The position numbers and the translations under genes were made by a program. Of a stretch of 64,000 nucleotides of DNA, positions 21,836-33,079 are shown one piece after another. This DNA comes from Saxidomus purpurata (Eukaryota; Mollusca; Bivalvia; Venerida; Veneridae). Each line of letters starts with the position of its first letter. Position 1 is the stretch's first letter. The notes under the pieces are model-generated. The model was not told the origin of the DNA. It searched no databases and was given only the letters and a program-made list of their open reading frames with translations. The stretch spans positions 43,832,699 to 43,896,698 of the forward strand of contig JAFMSR010000002.1 in assembly GCA_022818135.1 (NCBI GenBank), read 5' to 3'.

Positions 21836-22123
21836 TACGTTATTAACAAGATGGCGGTTGTTTTCACCTCGGACAGCGTTGCTATGCCTGAGCAGGTGCG
21901 CGCAACGGTAAATGCCCGGATGTCCGACCTGATCATATTGACATTTATAAGGGCGTTTCCGGACCATACTATTTGAAAGACCTTGGCATAAACGAGTACG
22001 AACAAATAAATGGAGTATTGCTATGTCCATAACGGGATGAGAAGAAAAACCCACGAAGGCACAGACGCTTTGGTTCAGTAGAGCGATTCTTGCCCACGGG
22101 TTTTACTCCTGACAGGAAGGGAG

Positions 22124-22740
22124 ATAATCTATCCAACCCATGTAAGGTGTCGCACCGGTCAACAAGTACTTCCGGGTCGTTGTAGTTCTTTGAAAATTTG
22201 AAGTCTCCATTTTAGAGCTGTCTGTGGATGGCTTGGTGAAATGTAAATTGTATTTATTGTTAAGAGTTATTTTATTTGTCTTCTTCAGGACTACATTTTG
22301 TGAGTGAAGAGTCATCATATTACTCTGTGCCGGCAGACATGACAGATGTGTATTGGAAATTTGTACAGTGCCTACAGATATTGAGTGATAGCATAAAAAT
22401 TCATTGGTGACCATGTGACTTTTCTGGTGTAAATTGACTGTGATAATGTTGAAGAAGAGAAATATGGACAGCTGATTACTTGAATTTTGTTTTGAAAGTC
22501 ACAGGGATTGTGCAAAGGTGCATCATTTACTATAGAATAAAGAAGGACAAAAATGACCGGTGCGACACCGTAACTCCCAGTTGCCCACGAGTTGACCAGA
22601 ATACATTGGGCATTTTTGAATAAGTAACTCATGTTGCTCGAGTAGGACAGAATTGTATTCTGATCAACTCGTGGGCACCTGGGGGTTACATGGATTGGAT
22701 AGATCAGAGATTAAGCGCATGCGCATCTTACTTGAGCTGC
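22124..22740. mobile_element. Foldback element with nested hairpins
   Basis: Outer arms ATCTATCCAACCCATGTAA (22128) and its complement near 22684-22704. Second arms GGTGTCGCACCGGTCA (about 22147) and TGACCGGTGCGACACC (22554-22569). An inner hairpin of GTTGCCCACGAGTTGACCAG (22580) and TGATCAACTCGTGGGCACC (22661) closes the right part. The right end is related to the element at 26585-26855. No coding content. Confidence 0.7.
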
Positions 22741-22919
22741 TCGAGTAACATTTACGAAGCTTTTAATTATAAACTCAAATGTGGATACACTGACAATAGA
22801 AAAGAGAATAGAACTAATGGTAAATACAAGATATTAAGCTAGATATTAATTGTACATAGCTCTAACGGAAATATTTCCGAAATATTAACAATTTGACCAT
22901 GTGCTTAACAATGTTCAGA

Positions 22920-23935
22920 TTGATGAATATGATAGTTTTGTGTCAGGCACAGAGGGAAGGGGCATTGTCGTGTTGGTAAAGGATTCTCAAAGCATCCCAA
23001 ATCCAACTAACAACAAAATACAATGAATCAATATGGTGTATTATCAACCTGTTAAGACGTGAAAAATTGTTATTGGGCTGTATAGATCCATACAGAAGTC
23101 CAAATAGTGACATCATTAACTCAAACAGTTTAAGATTGCTTATAAATTAAATCAAGATACAGAGATGGCATTACCCCATCAGTGCTAGACCTGATCCTAA
23201 CAAACAAAGAGCACATGTTATCTCGGTTGCAATATTACCCAGGTCTAGGTAAAAGTGACCATATCGTTCTAATATTTACATTTAGATGCTATGTAGAGAT
23301 GTCAAAAACGCAATGAAAAGGAGAAATTATCCAAAAGCCAATTGTCCTTCAATAAAAAATGACATAGATCTAGAACAAATATCTTTAACAAAGTTGGAAG
23401 AATTATCTGTTCAAGATGCCTGGTGTAGCCTTGTCGAAACCATTATGGAATCAATGTAAAAATGTACAGATATGAGGACCAAATTGCTCTAAATAGTATT
23501 TAACAGAAAAAAAGAAATGGTTTAAATATCTGCAGAACAAAACCTCCTAAAATTACAACTAGTATAAAGAGAGCAGAAATAAAGTAAACTATGAAATGAG
23601 GAGAGAGAAAAAAAAAGATCATGAACTGCTAATAGCAGTAAGCATAAAGAGTAATCCAAAAATTGCATTCAAAAATCCCAAAAGAGTGTGCTTAGCAATT
23701 AATAACATTATTAATTAGAGTAGTTTACACCAAATCTTTAAATGAAGGGAAGCTACCAGAGGAATGGAAAGTAGCAAACGTGAGTGCAATATACAAGGCT
23801 GGCAACTGTCATAAAGTTGAATATTACAGACCTATCAGTATTACATATATTTGCTGTACGCTGCTAGAAAAGATTGTCAGAAAAGAGATAGTTCAACATT
23901 TAAAAGATAAACAAACTAATTATGTTGAGATATCT
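22920..23935 (+). pseudogene. Decayed jockey/CR1-like LINE (endonuclease and RT remnants)
   Basis: Frame-shifting fragments include GRGIVVLVKDSQSI (22955-), TPSVLDLILTNKEHMLSRLQ then YYPGLGKSDHIVLIFTF (23170-23285, with the SDH catalytic box), and LPEEWKVANVSAIYKAG then YYRPISITYICCTLLEKIVR (23750-23885, RT fingers). Stops and frameshifts separate them. The RT palm is absent. A TTGAC-repeat tail at 26105-26145 could be its 3' end. Confidence 0.7.
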
Positions 23936-25313
23936 GTATGAAGTAGTGTTTTGAAGAAATACTGTTTCATACCAAAATCACAAAATATTTTAAAGCAATG
24001 TTTTGCACACAAATTATGTATCCATTATAATTTCAGCAGTACTAAATATTTAATAACTTTGTTTTAACAAAGTCTCTGAAATGTGTTTACTCTTTGAATA
24101 TGCAGTAAAGTAAATCCCTGGTTCAAAGATCCCACATAAAAAGACATGCAAAAATGAAAAGGACACACATGGTGGTTTAAAGAAGTGAACCCTGTGTTAA
24201 GCTACATCACAATAACCATTCTGTCTAATGCTGAATGCGAAGTATTTTGCTAGCTCTTCAGCATGTACAAAAGGCTGATTTAGTGGAAAGAAACTGGTGC
24301 TTTGTTTTATAGGTGATCACTTGCACACTTTCAGGCTCAGCTGTACAGTATTATACTGAAAATTACTTATTTGCTCTATCCTCATAATTATTGACTTATT
24401 TTAAATGACTGTTGTTATACTGTTAATACAAAAATACTAGTTTCTGTGACTACATTAACCCTGTTACTGGCATGTTCATATGCACTAAAAGTGCATAAAA
24501 TTTCAACTTTTAGATAAAGGCCTGCTAGAAACCATAAATGGACATTGGTTCAGTCACAAGTTAATTAAAGGTGGTCAATTACTTTTAAGCAACATTTTAT
24601 GACAGTTTTTACTTTTTGTATATTCTGAAATTTATATTTATCAACTTTTATGAAATTTTGTTATTACTCCCCTTTAATATGAAAGTATTTAAAACGTTGA
24701 GTATTTCTTTTTTATTTCAATATAATTTCTACTTTTACATTTGAATTGGATAGATGTACAGATATATTAACATTCTGAACCAAAATACAAGTTTTAAACC
24801 TACGTGTAGCTTCTGAATTCATTTATTTGCAATCTATTTTGGGTGCGCACCCAACATAGGTAAAGAGAGTTGTAATAATATCTTTTCAAACTTGAATTTC
24901 TAATGAATTCCATCTAAATATATAATTTTTAATGCAAATATTTCACAAATATAATACAATAGAACTTATATTTATATCTTTCCCTAGGCAAAGTATTTGT
25001 ATCAATTTTTTAATTATGATTAAATAACTCTATCTTGGTTGGCAACCAGGATAGGGAAATCAAATTTTAAAAATAACTCCAGTGAAAATCTTACTTGAAT
25101 TAAGTGCTAAGTGAACATAAATGAGAGTAAATGATCAGATGTTAAAGTTTCAAACAAATATGTTACATGGCCAAATTCTAATTATATACCTTAAATTGAA
25201 TTTATCTATAAAATTTAATGAGTAAGAATTTGACATCGCATTTTTACAAGATTCAAATTGACGACACTGCAAGTAAATATGAAAACGTGCCTTTTGCAAT
25301 CTGTGCTTGTACC
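23936..25313. other. A+T-rich DNA, no gene seen
   Basis: No coding motif. TTGGGTGCGCACCCAACATA (24838-) and TTGGTTGGCAACCAGGATAG (25036-) are related palindromic blocks about 200 bp apart, perhaps a worn repeat. Confidence 0.4.
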
Positions 25314-25385
25314 TTTACTTCATAATTTGTATTCAGCATCATCCAATTATGGGGCTAATGCTGAATACAAATTATGAAGTAAAGT
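25314..25385. repeat. Perfect 27-bp-arm hairpin
   Basis: Arms at 25314-25340 (starts CTTTACTTCATAATTTGTAT) and 25359-25385 are exact complements around an 18-base loop. The function is unknown. Confidence 0.85.
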
Positions 25386-25472
25386 TTTAACTTTTCTTAA
25401 CCCCAACCCATATTTTGAAATAAAGTTTCATGCAGACTGTGTCACCCATTTCTTTATAATTTACGCCAAAGC

Positions 25473-25503
25473 AAGGTCTTTCAAATACTATTTGAAAGAC
25501 CTT
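25473..25503. repeat. 31-bp near-perfect palindrome
   Basis: AGGTCTTTCAAATA and TATTTGAAAGACCT flank a central C. The right half with CTTGGC also occurs at about 21969-21988, so it belongs to a dispersed repeat. Confidence 0.75.
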
Positions 25504-26039
25504 GGCCAAAGTTACACCAGATTTACGACAGTTTAAAATCTGTTTCATAAAACACTTTGCGCAAAACCAGGAACGTGCCTGGCAAAACAAAACAAAAATG
25601 TTTATGTTACGCCAGAAAGCTGGCGTAATTTTTTGAAGTAACGCCAATTTTGATAAAACGAGCCCCAGTTAGTTATTTACAAGATGAGGCATTTCCATAC
25701 AGTACTGGTATCCTACATGTTAACCGGTTGTTCAATCATCCGGACAATTTCAATTTGCACGTCATTAAACAGTTATCCTTTGAGGTATTGACACATACTT
25801 CGTACTATCTTTGTAATCATTATAAATCAAAGAAATAATTCGAAATTATTATCAAATTACAGTAATCTAAATGTTTATTCTAAATCTAATTATTTTGAAG
25901 GTTTATACAATGTAACTCCTAGCACTTTTCACTAGCGGTATAAAATAATAAAAGTAAAATTTGCGGCCGTAATTTGCACACATTGTAAGAAGTTGTTGTT
26001 TGAACAATTGACACGTTTGGTCTTTGTCTCGCACATTTA

Positions 26040-26145
26040 ATTTCTGTAAATTTGATGTATCTATGTTATATTGAACCGCCTCGGTATATTGTGGCGATGA
26101 ACATTGTAATGTTTATGCCAATAAATTATTTGACTTGACTTGACT
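26040..26145 (+). repeat. LINE 3' tail with TTGAC repeats
   Basis: TTTATGCCAATAAATTATTT is followed by TTGACTTGACTTGACTTG, the AATAAA-plus-pentamer end common to non-LTR elements in molluscs. No linked ORF survives nearby. Confidence 0.5.
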
Positions 26146-26584
26146 TGTTATGATACATGTAGTGTCAAATTGGACAGGACAATTATGAATAGATTATGTA
26201 AAATGATATTATTTTAGACATTTTGTAACAATGGCGTATTCTGTTATATGAGAATAATATGGGAATATAATATATACTTCCATATTGTGATCACATAATT
26301 ATTATAGTCTATTCTCTATATAAAATAATATTATCAATTGTGTTAATCTAGCAATTTAAATGAAACTTCTGTATTATTATCTTTATTCTCGTACGAAGCA
26401 AACCTTGTAATGAATCTTCTAATGAATAATATGAACCAGCTTCTAAGAAGAATTCCTTTCGAACATATAATCCTGTGTTTCTTTTGTTTTGTTCTTTATT
26501 CAAATCCAAAATCAACTAAGCGCGAGGTCACTATAACACTAAACAATTGTTTTATCATGATTTCATAGAGGAGTAACTATATAC

Positions 26585-26855
26585 TATGGGGCTTTTTCGG
26601 AACTGCTATTCGAGTAAGCTTCGCGCATGTGTTTACTCGCTGATCTATCCAACCTATGTAACCCCAAGTGCCTACGAGTTGACTAAAATACATTCTGTTC
26701 TTACTTTCTTACTCGAGTAACCCGATGTACTTATTTCAAAATGCCCAATGTATTCTGGTCAACTCGTGGACATCTGGGAGTTACATGGGGTGGGTAGATC
26801 AGAAATTAAGCGCATGTACAAAGGTTACGAGTAGCATTTCCGAAAAAGCCCATGA
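26585..26855. mobile_element. MITE with GGGCTTTTTCGGAA ends and inner hairpin
   Basis: Left GGGGCTTTTTCGGAACTGCT and right (complement) GGGCTTTTTCGGAAATGCTA are inverted repeats. Inside lies the hairpin GCCTACGAGTTGACTAAAAT / CTGGTCAACTCGTGG, related to that at 22570-22690. Confidence 0.75.
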
Positions 26856-26869
26856 AAATCCATTCATAC

Positions 26870-28500
26870 AGCCGGACTACTTTCTTTTTAACCCCGTGCT
26901 TACTGATTCTATTTTAACAATCAATGCTAAAATAAGTAACAAGGGTTTTCCACAGACCAATGACCTATATGTGTATATTGGTCAGTGCGCAGACTTTAGA
27001 AAATACAATATATTCCATCATCGAATGAACTCTTGTTTTATAATATGTTTCCTATCATGAAGACAGTTTAAATGTTTGTCAAAAAACGAACACCCCCTCT
27101 TTTTATCATTAATATCATTGTACATGTAAATGAATTTGTCTAAGTCTAAATGCAGACTTTATAAATATCTTGAACCGGAACATTGGATGTTTGTTACAAC
27201 CCTATGCTGTATTTTAAAATACCTGGGTGTTTAAAAGACATTTTCTATTCTTTTCAAAAGTATTCTTGTGCTGTCTCTGCTTTAAGTTTTAAAGTACTTA
27301 GGCAGAACTGTTATATGAGACAATTGAATTTCCTGTACTGATCCTGATAATAATATAATGGTATAATCTATGTTTTAGTTTCTTTATTTCCACTGAATCC
27401 GTCACAGAGTCTTTGTTCGTCAACTAGCAAAAATATGTTTCAAAACGTATCCGTTCTTCATAATAATTCACTAATTTATAATTCTCTTAACATGATTTAT
27501 TAGTGTCAGTTTACTACAATAAATAAAATTGAAAGAAAAAACATGCACCCCACCCACTAAAGACAATACATGTAGTGCTCTACCTTAAACCGCTCAAGCA
27601 TGTAGACTTCAGAATTAAGTGATGTGTTATAAACTGTTGATGTGTAAGATTGAAAGAACTGTTAAACTATTTTATGGTCGAGCATCTATAGGGAGAAATT
27701 GAACTAGTAAATAAGTGCCAGTTTGAAGAATTTCACCATTTGACTTTGTCAGGAATCGTGCACAAAAATTGGATATTTTTCATGTAAGTCCTAGTAACCC
27801 AAGAACTGAAATGACATTTTTTAACAATATTTGCAACAAAACATACAATAATTGTTGTTTTTTTTGGGGGGGCGGGGGGAAGGGGCTGTGGGGTGTTAAG
27901 GTGACTGTTTTCTTTTACTTAAAAAAATACAGGCGCCGTTTAAACCTGCTTGTGTGGCATTGCTACGTTTTCTTGTTTTATACTCGGTTGCAGCATTATT
28001 TCAGTTTTTCTTTTGAGTATACATTTTTCCGCATGCAAAGCTTAACCATGGCCATGCTTTTTACGAAGTTTGTATAACTTTTTCTTAAACAGTGTCTTTA
28101 AAGTTTCGTCACTTACAACTAGTTCGATTGATTTTGAAGTTGAAATTATTTCTGAATCTGGGGTTCCGTGATGACTGTGGATTTTTGTTCACGTCAGTTT
28201 CGCTCATAAAGTGTTGCAGCATGGGCTGTCTCTTTTTGCTCTCGCATTGGTGGCATTTCAATTTGAGAATTTTTCCAAGCATATAAAAGCTACATACACA
28301 AAGTGCAGACGCACGGACTGACGGACAGAGAGAACGGTCTTTGACCGGCTGGGCACTTACATCTTTAAAGGAACTCATTGTATCGTACTCAGCACTTAAC
28401 TAGTGCTCGAATAACACTTTTTCAGTTAGGCAATTAATTTTAAATACAGTGACCACTTTGGATGTTAAATTACAAGTAACAGTTACATTATCAAGAAAGA
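26870..28500. other. No gene seen; G-rich tract at 27866-27893
   Basis: A+T-rich with chance ORFs only. The exception is a run of four G blocks (G7, G6, G4 and G4, separated by 1-4 bases) near 27866-27893, a possible G-quadruplex. Confidence 0.45.
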
Positions 28501-28527
28501 TGTCTTGCCGGGTATTGCAAACACTAG

Positions 28528-28565
28528 AGCTATCACTGCACGTGATCAAATACCTGTCTCCAGAA
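28528..28565 (+). repeat. Left-end fragment of pearl-like element
   Basis: ACTAGAGCTATCACTGCACG, then TGATCAAATACC, matches the left ends at 9894, 11815 and 32390. The core units and hairpin are missing. Confidence 0.6.
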
Positions 28566-28956
28566 ACGGCTTCTCTCATTATCCTATCCTCGATTGGGGA
28601 GATATCGTCTAGGGCAAAGTACGGTATTTGTTGTGTGCAGCTGTAACTTGATACCTCCAAAACTACCTGTCAATTAAACTGGTAGTTACTAGAGCATGTA
28701 GAGTGAATGAATCACAATAGCAAGCAGACGATTTTAGCTCTTAGGATGACTAGGGGCTTCTTTACATTTCTTATATTTTGTATCTATGAGCATTTCGGAA
28801 TCAGATGAAAATTTATCCACCTCCTTAATCATTTCTTCTCACTTTCTTTTTATCCCATGATATTCATTCATATTCTCCCTTTTTAGAAAATTTAAAGATA
28901 AATACTATATTTCACACCTAACTCACAGAGTCAAATTTTGCACAAGGCCTGATTTT

Positions 28957-30316
28957 TATGGAACGCCAAATCTACATATACTCAAATATTTGGAGAGCTC
29001 TTCAAATAATATGAGAGGTCTCAATTTCAATTAGAGATATCTCCAAATAATTATAGCGCGCAAAAATTGTAATAGAGAGAGCTTTAAATAATTTGAGAGC
29101 TCTGTAATTCAATTATTGATATCAAAAATTGATTTAATGCGCGCAATAAATGAATTGAAGACCTCTCCAATTCAATTGAAGATATCAAAAATTAAGGTGT
29201 ATTTCAGCTGTTTTTAAGAGCTCTGTAATTGAATTGAAGAGGTCTCTAATTGATTTGAAGACCTCTCTAATTGTTTTATAGCGCGCTACAAATTAATTTA
29301 TAGAGGTCTTGAATTCAATTAGAGACCTCTCTAAATCAATTTGAGCGCGGTGAAATTCAATTTTAGATATCTTGAAATCGATGTTAATACATGCCAAATC
29401 TTCATATACTAAAGTATTTAAAGAGGTCTTTAAATATTTGGAGAGCTCTGAAAAATATTTGGAGAGGTCTACAAATTAATTAAAGACATCAAAAATTCGC
29501 TTGTAGCGCGGTTTAAATCCATTGATTTAGAGACATCTATAATTCAATTGAAGAGGTCTCCAATTGAATTAGAGACCTCCATAATTATTTTACAGCACGC
29601 AAGAAATGAATTAATGATATCAAAAATTGATTTAGAGAGGTCTCTTATTCATTTGTACCGCGCTTCAATATAATCCATGTACAACCTTGAAATAGAGAGC
29701 TCTCAAATAAAACAATTGAAGCGCGGTACAATTCAATTATAGACCTCTCGATATCAATTTTTGATATCATTAATTCATTTCTTGCGCGCCGCTATAAAAC
29801 AATTATAGAGGTCTACAATTTAAATGGAGACCTCTTCAATTGAATTATAGATGTCTCCAAATTAGTGGATTTAAACCGCGCTACAAACGAATTTTTGATA
29901 TCAAAAATTGATTTATAGACCTCTCCAAATATTTGAAGACCTCTTCACCTAATTGAGTATATGTAAATTTGGTATGAATTCAAGACATCTAAAATTGAAT
30001 TTCACCGCGCTCAAATTGATTTAGAGAGGTCTCTAATTGAATTCAAGACCTCTATAATTTAATTTGTAGCGCGCTATAAAACAAATAGAGAGGTCTTAAA
30101 ATCAATTAGAGACCTCTTCAATTCAATTACATAGCTCTTAAAAACAGCTGAAATACACCTTAATTTTTGATATCTGCAATTGAATTGGAGAGGTCTTCAA
30201 TTCATTTATTGCGAGGTTTAAATCAATTTTTGATATCAATAATTGAATTAGAGAGCTCTCCAATTATTTAAAGACCTCTTCAAATATTTGAGTATATGTA
30301 GATTTGGCGTTCCATA
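28957..30316. mobile_element. 1.36-kb foldback element made of 21-bp-phased palindromic boxes
   Basis: Ends TATGGAACGCCAAATCTACA and its complement form terminal inverted repeats, and GATTTT directly repeats outside both ends (28951-28956, 30317-30322). The interior is about 60 six-base boxes: GAGCTC (28995, 29097, 29218, 29443, 29697, 30253), GATATC (29036, 29118, 29181, 29366, 29616, 29763, 29897, 30169, 30232), GCGCGC or GCGCGG (29056, 29139, 29281, 29345, 29506, 29721, 29784, 30069) and GAGGTC/GACCTC (29015, 29160, 29239, 29260, 29303, 29324 and others). The commonest step is exactly 21 bp, with 15-bp A/T linkers. The right half mirrors the left, including its irregular 37-bp and 26-bp gaps. 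No ORF. The family is unknown to me. Confidence 0.9.
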
Positions 30317-31625
30317 GATTTTGTGTAATTGCGTACAATATAAATACATTGTGGTAAAATGAATATGTCAGCACCCAATTAAGATAGAGCCACACAATTA
30401 ATTGGTAATCATGTGCAATCGGCATGCAGGTCTGTTTTGTGTATTTTTGAAGGACAAAAATTCCAGACATGAAACTGATACATGTGTCAGAAAAGGGAGG
30501 GAAATTATCACATCAGTTCAAAACACAATACAATGTATATGCATGTAGTTGATGAAGAATAAAGTTTATATTTAAAGCATTGCAGAAAAAGTGCATAAGA
30601 AAAAGACATGTATTGTTTATATCAAAAGAGAGTAAATGGAGCTATTTGTGTTAGTTTTAATGTTCCTGACACGGATTTAAAAGTTCATAGCGATGATAAT
30701 ATGGATTATGTAAATTGTAGACCATCAAGGAAATAATAAAATGGAGGAATTATTAAAGTCAATAGTAAAATCAATCTAAAGCCTCATTCTTGGATAATAA
30801 TGGATCATAATATATAATGAGCCAGGATAATATTAACTGACCCTGCAGATGCCATCCTTGCAGTGGTTTAGTAGGAAGAATTTTCGTCTAAGTCACATAA
30901 ACATTTTTTTAATTTATACCGACACTGTTTATGGTTTGCCTTATGTTATATATCTGCATACCCACTGGCTTGACCAAGAAATGGAAGACTACCTGAACCA
31001 GGAAATAGTATCATACAACAAAACATTATTATAGAAAATACTGAACTATACTACAGTCAGAATGGGCTTTTTGAAGTAAAGTATAGATGAATGGGGGAAG
31101 AACAAAACATATTGAACCGCAAGGGGAGTTGTGTCCTGCTGTGTACTTTTGCAAGTTAGACATTCATACAAAAATTAAAAAGTTCAATACTGACTACTTG
31201 AAAACCTTACGGCAACTTGAATAGATTTCTGCACAAAAAAACATATGTTTATGTTACATGTATCTGCTAACTTTTAACTTACTTATTTAGGTCTTGATTA
31301 CCTTAATGATTCATTTTAATTAATGAAGGATATTCTCATTTTATGGAAATAAACTTTCATCAAAGTGAGTATGTAATGCATGCCACTACTCTCATGCAAG
31401 TGTATAAACATCCCAACGTGGCCTTTGTTTACAAACACAGAGTTTATCAGTAATAGGCGACACCTCCCGGGAAATTCAAATTTGAGATCGTCTGCTTGAC
31501 AGGTTGATTTTTTTCTCAAAGTCACTTTTAGAACAGATATGTCATTAAGATTTGCGGATGAACTGTAATGAAATGGCACAATTTACCTTTGTATATATAG
31601 TCCAGTTACCCCTTTAAGCTAGCAC
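30317..31625. other. No gene seen
   Basis: A+T-rich DNA. ORFs up to 87 codons show no domain, splice context or composition that argues for coding. Confidence 0.45.
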
Positions 31626-32035
31626 AGTTGGATCATATGCTTTGAATGTTTTATTAATAATTGGAAAATTTGACCCAAGCTTCATAAATATTTCAAAAGG
31701 TTAATGACGTAAAGTATATTGACCTTTGACCTCTAAATGTGACCATGACTATGATCGTCTCCATGAGGTAATATCTCGACCCAACTCTCAAAAACATTCT
31801 TCAAGAAGTTTAGGAAATATATGACCTTTGACCCTGAGTGTGACCTTGATCTTGAGCTGGTTAGTACCTGTGTTCTGTACGTCATCTTCATAAGATGAAC
31901 ATTTGACTCAACTTTCATATAAGTTCTTTAAGGTGTTTATGAGATACGGAGCGGACACGAAATCAACTGTCGGCCGACCCACAAGCTGACTACTATATAC
32001 CCAAATCTATGTTTGTGGAGGTACAATAACAAACA
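31626..32035 (+). repeat. Pearl-like repeat with two decayed units
   Basis: TGACCTTTGACC followed by CTNNNTGTGACC occurs at about 31720 and 31822, with AACTCTCAAAAACATTCTTC and AACTTTCATATAAGTTCTTT at matching places. The right end ACTATATACCCAAATC...TTTGTGGAGGTACAATAA is hairpin-like. Confidence 0.5.
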
Positions 32036-32389
32036 GTTTTTCTGCAATGCTTTTTTGTGAAGATTTGACAAGCATAATAAAAAAACGCCAGAATGGCTCT
32101 ACTGTAACTTTTATCGGTTAATTCATTATTCTACATATAAATATTTAAAGTGATAATGAGACTTTAAATGTTGGAGAATACAGGTAAAGGTAGGTCAGTA
32201 CGTTTTTGTTTTGTCGCTTTGTTCTTTAATAATTTTGGGGAAATATTAAACAGAATTAACACAGAAGATTATTAAAATACTGAGAAGAAACGGAAGATAA
32301 CATTAGTCTGACCAATGAAAAAGAGAAACTTTATTACAACATGTGTTTGAGAAAAACATTGAGTGTCCAATTCTAACATTGCCATAATA

Positions 32390-33075
32390 TAAACTAGATC
32401 TATCACTGAATGTGATGAATATCCCCCCGAACACCGCACTGACACAGTATTTAACATTTATGTAACATTTTATGCATACTTATTGAACAATGCACAACTA
32501 GGCATGGTACTTATCACTTCTGTGAAGTATCATTAAATTCTGACCTGGGGTTTTGAAGAATCCGAGCGCACAAAATTTTATTATCTCGAGCCCCTGTGAC
32601 CTTGACCCAGTGACCCGAAATATAGAACATGCACAACTAGGTATGATACTTATCAGTTTTGTAAAATATCATTAAATTGTGACCAGGCGGAGATTATGAG
32701 CGCACAAAGTTTTATTAGCTCGAGCCCCTGTGACATTGACCTAGTGATCCAAAATATGGACTATACACAACAAGGCATTGTACTTATCACTTCTCTGAAA
32801 TATCATGAAATTGTGACCAGGGGTCTTGGAGATAAAGTGCGCCAAAGATTTTACTATCACGAGCCCCTGTGACCTTGACCTTTGATCCGAAATATGGACC
32901 ATGCACAACTAGGCGTGGTACTTCTCACTTCTGTGAAATATCATTAAATTATGACCAAGAGTTTTGGAGATTTAGGGTCCACAAGATTGCGTCTACAAAC
33001 AGACGGACGGACGGACACACATACAAACTGAATGCAGTATACCCTCCCTTACACTTTGTATGCGGGGGGTATAAT
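32390..33075 (+). mobile_element. Pearl/CvE-like element, 'ATACCCCCC' subfamily
   Basis: Left end AACTAGATCTATCACTGAAT with ATCCCCCCGAACACC. Core units marked by GCACAACTAGG lie near 32492, 32631 and 32903, with a worn one near 32766. An ACAGACGGACGG microsatellite (33000-33018) and a hairpin ending GCGGGGGGTATAAT (to 33075) complete it. It is more diverged than the copies in intron 1. Confidence 0.75.
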
Positions 33076-33079
33076 ACTA

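Noticed and set aside
28957..30316. CRISPR array
   Set aside because: Regular spacing, but the spacers are A/T linkers of about 15 bp, the boxes vary, the whole is an inverted repeat with terminal ends, and the genome is eukaryotic.
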